A stretch of 64,000 nucleotides of DNA from Camillea tinctor (Eukaryota > Ascomycota > Sordariomycetes > Xylariales > Xylariaceae), in the NCBI GenBank assembly GCA_022578605.1, contig MU394077.1, positions 310,001 through 374,000 of the forward strand, in the 5' to 3' direction. Positions within the stretch are counted from its first letter, which is position 1. Each line of letters begins with the position of its first letter. Shown here one piece after another: positions 59,229-64,000 of the stretch. A program made the position numbers and the translations under genes. The notes under the pieces were generated by a model. It had not been told where the DNA came from, ran no database searches, and saw only the letters and a program-made list of their open reading frames with translations.

Positions 59229-61674
59229 GCCACGGGCCTCTAAAATCCGGTTTAGCTCGAAAGAGTGACGGCTATGTTCTCATACCGGTTGCTCATCGTG
59301 AGGTGGCAGGGCAGCGAGACGTGCGCATGCGACCTTTTGATGACCAACGGGAGGAGAAGACTGAGTTGTACGGAAGAAAAAGCTCGGTTGTAAGTGGGTG
59401 GGTTTGGTGGTGATGGTTAGAAGGAGTGGTAATTGGTAGTGGTAAGGGTGTAAGTGGTAGTGGGCAGTAGTGGCAGTAGTAGGTAAGTGGTAGTGGTTGT
59501 ATCAAGATGAATGGATGCTTTAGTTTAAAAAAATAAATAAAAAAGGGCCCATGCACTACCGAAACTCCCCCCCCACTTCTCAACTTCTCTTGTCTCTCTT
59601 ACTCTTTTTTTTTTAACTTGGGTTCTTTTTCTTCTTCTTTTCTTTAATTTGTCCTTGGGTAATGCACGAGGTGGGTTTTCTGATCTGCAGGGTGGTGCAA
59701 GCGGAAAGATAGCCGAATTGTTCCTTTAGACTATCAGGATGTAAGATCGAGTAAAAAAAAAAAAATTAAAATAAAAATAAAAATCGAATGTGCAAACGCG
59801 GGATTGGACGCGCAGGTTAGTCGATTTGTTCCAGGTAGGTTAGGCGGATGATTGAATGACACAATAATGTGGAGTCGAGGTGGTGGTGGTTGTGGTGATA
59901 GTGCTTTTTGCTTCGTTCAGGTTGTTTCCACTCTATGTAATGTAAGGCAGGTCATACGTAGTTTGGGAACCAGAAAAAAAAGAAAGCCGATGATGCGATG
60001 AATAAGAAAAAAAAAAGGGTAAGGCCAACCGCAAATGGAGGGTAAAGAGAGTATGTAAGTGAGAAATCGACAGTAACCAGTATATTCTCGGACACGACGG
60101 AATGGGGTGGGTTGATGTATTTCGAGAGAATGAGAAAAAATGTATGGAGGTAGACTAATCGTATGTAATAAGAGGTTAGACGGAAGAGGGAAAAAAAAGA
60201 AAAAGAAAAAAGAAAAGAACAGAAGGAAAAAAAATAAAAAATAATTAAGGAAACTGGGCTCTGGGGTTGTGTTAGTGAGTACATGCTGAGAACTGTTAGT
60301 CGGTACATACCTAAACCTAGGTTACTAATAGGCAATGCAGTTGTACGGACGTACATACATATCCGGAATCACTGATGAGGTACATGTTTAGTGGTGTGTA
60401 AAAATACATAGTGATAATTACTATTATTATTAACTAACTAACTACCTACACTATACGAAACCTAGTTGTACCAGAACAAGACAGACAGACCATTCATTCG
60501 CTATTGACCTTTTTTCACTTTTATTTTTAAGGTGTACAAAAGGACTAACCTAGATCTTAGCCAAGCCTTTTTTTTCTGCTTTTTTTGTTCCTTATTGTAT
60601 CAGAAATATCACCTAAGTACTAATTATTCATTATCCCGCACTTAACAAACTAGAAGGAATCCATGCTTTTGACCACCTTTTTTTTCAATACTGCAGCTGC
60701 GGCATCATTAGAAAAAGAAAACAAAAAGCATGATATCTAGGCCCGGACAAGTTCTAGTGTATATGTACACATGCAAATTCCAGGATTATAACAGTGGAGG
60801 GGAAAGAAAACGCTAGACCTACCTTTGTATAGGATCACATCATTTTTTTGCCCTTCTTACATAGTCAATGGGTCAATGGAGAAGAGGGATGGACCAAGTG
60901 ATGATGCATGGAGCACGAGCCTGATTGAGAGTGGTTGATGAGTTGGCACTCAACTGCAAAACCTTCCCAAGTGGGAACTTTTGTCACTTACAGCCAATTA
61001 ATAGATTGAATGGCAATCCCACTGCTCTAACTATACATTTACTTATATGACCTTTACCCTTTTTTAGAGAAGAGGAAAAGAACGCATTGTTTTTTGAATT
61101 TTTACATAGCGCAAATCGGTTAGGTTAGGCATCGACATAGACAGACAGATAATCAATTGACCTTTAGGTTAGAAACTTATAAGCCTAAATGGGAAAGAAA
61201 GGAAAAACACAGAGATGGAAGAGGGGAAAGTACTACAACGATGTAGGTTAGAGATCAAGAGACACAAAAAAAAAAAAAGAAGAATAGAAAAAACTATCGA
61301 GAGATGTGAGACAAAACCTTGGTGTAGCTAGCAAAACAAACCCTCTTCATCATCATTGTGATTATTATGATTACCATTGGTGCCAATGATCCATCATCAC
61401 CATCATCCTCGATGCCGATGTCGATGCACTAAATTGTACGTATAACTAGGTAACCTAGGTATGTATCTATCCAATCGCCTATGATTTCATCGGACCCGAG
61501 TCCTTGTCGAATCATCATCGATCGGAGGGGGGACAGGAAATACAAGGACAACCCCTGGAGCTAAAGAAGAACTAGATTGCGCCAGAAGAAAAGTAAAAGA
61601 AAAGTCCCTTGAACATTCCAAGTGGGGTGGGATACTATTTTTTTTTTTTACCTTATGATCCGCTTTGTTCTGTA
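59229..61674. other. gap upstream of vac7, no gene recognised
   Basis: Promoter and leader of vac7 at the left, with GGTAGTGG-type repeats at about 59430-59500 and A/T runs. The frame on the minus strand at 59952-60356 is T/F-rich low complexity. (ATC/CAT)-like steps occur near 61345-61410. No exon was found. Confidence 0.5.
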
Positions 61675-62200
61675 CACCCCCTCCAGGATCTTTTTTCAAC
61701 TGTGGAGACGACTTTACCCCCCTATCCACGGGTCCAAGATTACTGGTTCATTGTTTTAAAAAGTACCAGCCTACTCAATTTCAGTGCGTAAATACCTCTC
61801 AAATTAATGCTATCACAACTCCTTCTCCCTATCTTACGACTAACCCGTCCAAATCGTTTTTTTTGCAACTGCTGATTCATTTGACACTCAAAAAAATTCA
61901 AAAAAAAATTCAAAAAATTACAATGGAGGCACCTAGCACCCTAAGACCCTTATAGAATTTAAAAGGTCATTTTGGAGGCTTAGAATGCTGTGCCTAGTAG
62001 TTATTTAGAATTATTAGTTAGGAGTATGCCAAAGAGGTTAAAAAAAGTAATTGAATTAGAGGGAGGGATGTCTGGGTATTAGGTTGGAGCAAAATAGATG
62101 TAGTTTTCTAAATAAAATGTATGGAATAGTACATTTTTCGTGCTGCATCCAATAAGATGTTAGTTGTCTCCACAGTTGAAAAAAGATCTTAGAGGGGGTG
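61675..62200. mobile_element. MITE-like non-autonomous DNA transposon, 39-bp terminal inverted repeats
   Basis: The left end (61675-61713) and the reverse complement of the right end (62162-62200) agree at 36 of 39 positions; both begin CACCCCCT and share the core CAACTGTGGAGAC. Each end is flanked by a TA dinucleotide (61673-61674 and 62201-62202), as expected of Tc1/mariner-type (including Fot1/pogo-like) insertions. The 526-bp element has no transposase frame, only short frames broken by stops, and poly-A/T-rich internal sequence (61855-61920). This makes it a MITE or internally deleted copy. The three mismatches are all C-T or G-A transitions. The family cannot be named without a search. 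Confidence 0.72.
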
Positions 62201-63289
62201 TACTATGTTCTTCTCCGCGCGAAAGGACCAACCGTTCCCTTGTTGTGGGTACTTAGTACCTCTTCTTCCTTTTTTTTTCTCTCTCTTTTCTTTTTTTTTC
62301 TTCTCTGACCGATACCACCAGAGACTTTAAGGGGGACAAGGAGAAAAAAAATCCATACTATATGAAGAGGGGAGAGGGGAAATGGGGAAGATAGTGGGAA
62401 TTGTCTCCTTCTCTCTCTCTCTCTCTTCCCTCTCCTCCCTAAAGGTATGTACATACATATCGGCCAGTCAATCCTAACCAGTCAAGTCATATCTGTGGCC
62501 ATTGGTACATAAAAATAGGCTAGTGTAAATCAAAAGAGAGAAAATAATCGTATCCATACCTAAGCAGTTAAGTTACTAGTTCTAGGAGGTTCAGGAATTT
62601 GCTAGTGACCACCACTCGGGAATACCTATACTTACCTAACCTAGGTCGATCGACGATAAATCCATCGAATTGACTACTACTTTTTTTAGTCTACACTACA
62701 TAGGTAGGACTAAAACATTGTTGGAGAGAAAAAGGTCCCACTTGAAAAGACCCCTACTTCACTATGTACTTACAAACTACATACACTATGTACACTGAAT
62801 TACATACATACTTACTTAGGTTAAATGCTTCATTCTCGAACTGCGGTGAGTTTCGAGTCTTGTTCTTTTTTTTTTCTCTCTCCTTGCTGATATTATTTTC
62901 ATAGATTCTCCCCCCTACAAGATGGCTCATGCTTTTTGGTCTGTTTCGGCTGGTCTGTCTGCCCGGCCTATCCTACCCATCGTGATGAACAAGCGATGAG
63001 CCGATGGTGGCTGGGAGCAAGAGGGTGTGGTGACCGCTACTTGGGATTCGCCTACAGATACTTAGATCTACGAGCATTTGCTACGTGAGACTTGAGTATC
63101 TTCTGCTTGACCGCAAGTTGCTATTCCTATTCAACCCGGACATTTCACTCCAGTCGTCTACCTTATCCACTTCCCTGGATCCCCGAGAACACGCGGTTAT
63201 CTAAGCTGACTTATATCCATTATCCCCACTACCGTCGAAAAACCGTTGTGAATAGTATGTACCGCATTATTTGAGGAAGTCGAAGGTTT
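62201..63289. other. gap right of the MITE-like element, no gene recognised
   Basis: Contains a pyrimidine/purine-rich stretch (about 62265-62440, including a CT run near 62411-62426), an AACCTAGGT site near 62638, and ordinary intergenic sequence. No coding exon was found. Confidence 0.5.
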
Positions 63290-64000
63290 GGCAGCCCATT
63301 TTTAATTCCTAGAACCAGTCTTTTTATGTAAATTAACTAAAGTATTTATAAGCACGTATTACAAAGAGGTTTATATAGAGAATTGCTTAAGAGGTATTTT
63401 TTTTTTTTTGCATTTTTAAACATTTAACTAACTAAATTAATAATTTTTATTTTTTTTTAATTAAGCTTTTTTAACTTTGCAATTAACTTAATTTTAATGC
63501 TTAAATAAACTAAATGCTATATTTTACATATTTTTAAAAGCTTTTTATTAGTTTTTAAATGTAGTTAACTTTTTAATAAAAAAAACTTTTTAACTAATTT
63601 ATTTAAATTTAAAGCTTTATTTTTAGCTTTTATATTTAATGTTACAGTAGTATAATTAATTTTTTTAACGTATTTTATTAATATTAATGATGTAATTACT
63701 GTATATTAAAAGGTATAATAGTTGCATAATAAGGATAAAAAGTCATAATGTACTTTGCATATAAATAAATTGCGCTTTTTTGCGTAATTTTAATTAAGAT
63801 AGTTTTTTTTTTAAATACGAATATATAACTGTTTTTTATATTTATTATTTTTATTTTTTTTAATACGTATATTTACTAACATTGATTAGTGTTGTTAAAT
63901 ATATAACAACATAAATTTATAAAGTAAAAGTTTTTTTAAATATTTTATATTTTTATTTAAAAGCATAGCAATTTAAGGTAGATATAAAAAACTACTGTTA
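63290..64000. other. extremely AT-rich tract at the right edge
   Basis: From about 63290 the composition changes abruptly to runs of A, T and TA-rich words with only scattered G and C; sample lines have about 8 G+C in 60. No open frame of useful length exists. In filamentous ascomycetes such tracts are usually relics of repeats mutated by RIP (repeat-induced point mutation), or the start of an AT-isochore or heterochromatic block. The tract runs past the window, so its full size is unknown. Confidence 0.8.

Noticed and set aside
1..64000. CRISPR array, rRNA genes, secondary-metabolite cluster or toxin-antitoxin-like system
   Set aside because: No spaced repeats, rRNA landmarks, large synthase domains or paired small genes were seen; the gene set is conserved housekeeping.

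Overview
The window is nuclear DNA from a filamentous ascomycete (Pezizomycotina, most likely Sordariomycetes). This rests on short introns with GTRNGY donors, CTRAY branch points and YAG acceptors, intergenic gaps of 1-5 kb, pyrimidine-rich leaders, and gene families typical of moulds (DUF3433, TRP-like flavin carrier, Asp f 7-like secreted protein, fungal HHE protein, DysF/Mug65, calcofluor-white-hypersensitive family). I cannot name the species.

Layout, left to right: the 3' part of a DUF3433 multi-pass membrane protein (runs off the left edge); an Flc2-like TRP-family protein; Ccz1, a subunit of the Rab7 exchange factor; a small unrecognised gene at 14855-15433; on the minus strand, an Asp f 7-like secreted DPBB protein and the lysine methyltransferase Efm6; then on the plus strand Axl2 (bud-site/septation), a seven-exon PP2C phosphatase (Ptc2/3), a mitochondrial PPR-like protein and the Cys-Gly dipeptidase Dug1; on the minus strand an HHE (hemerythrin-like) protein and a DysF-domain protein; a small three-exon membrane protein of the calcofluor-white-hypersensitive family on the plus strand; Dim1 (18S rRNA dimethylase, ten exons, minus) divergent from Prp1/Prp6 (U5 snRNP, plus); and Vac7 (regulator of PI(3,5)P2 synthesis, minus). 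Right of Vac7 there are no genes: a 526-bp element with 39-bp inverted ends and flanking TA dinucleotides, then from about 63290 to the edge an extremely A+T-rich tract.

The genes are mostly conserved housekeeping functions and do not form a pathway. There is a loose membrane/vacuole theme (Flc2, Ccz1, Vac7, DysF, DUF3433), but no operon-like arrangement, biosynthetic cluster or defence system is visible. No tRNA, rRNA or CRISPR array was recognised.

The points most worth a second look are: the small gene at 14855, whose frame stays open past a UAG codon that a 75-nt candidate intron would remove; the dim1 model, with exons of 17, 23 and 27 nt and one junction that does not close in frame; a 225-nt stop-free intron predicted inside vac7; two in-frame starts in dug1 that suggest mitochondrial and cytosolic forms; the MITE-like element; the AT-rich right edge; and a recurrent palindrome (TACCTAGGTA type) in the gaps. 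Exon boundaries were worked out by hand from splice signals and reading phase, with no transcript data.
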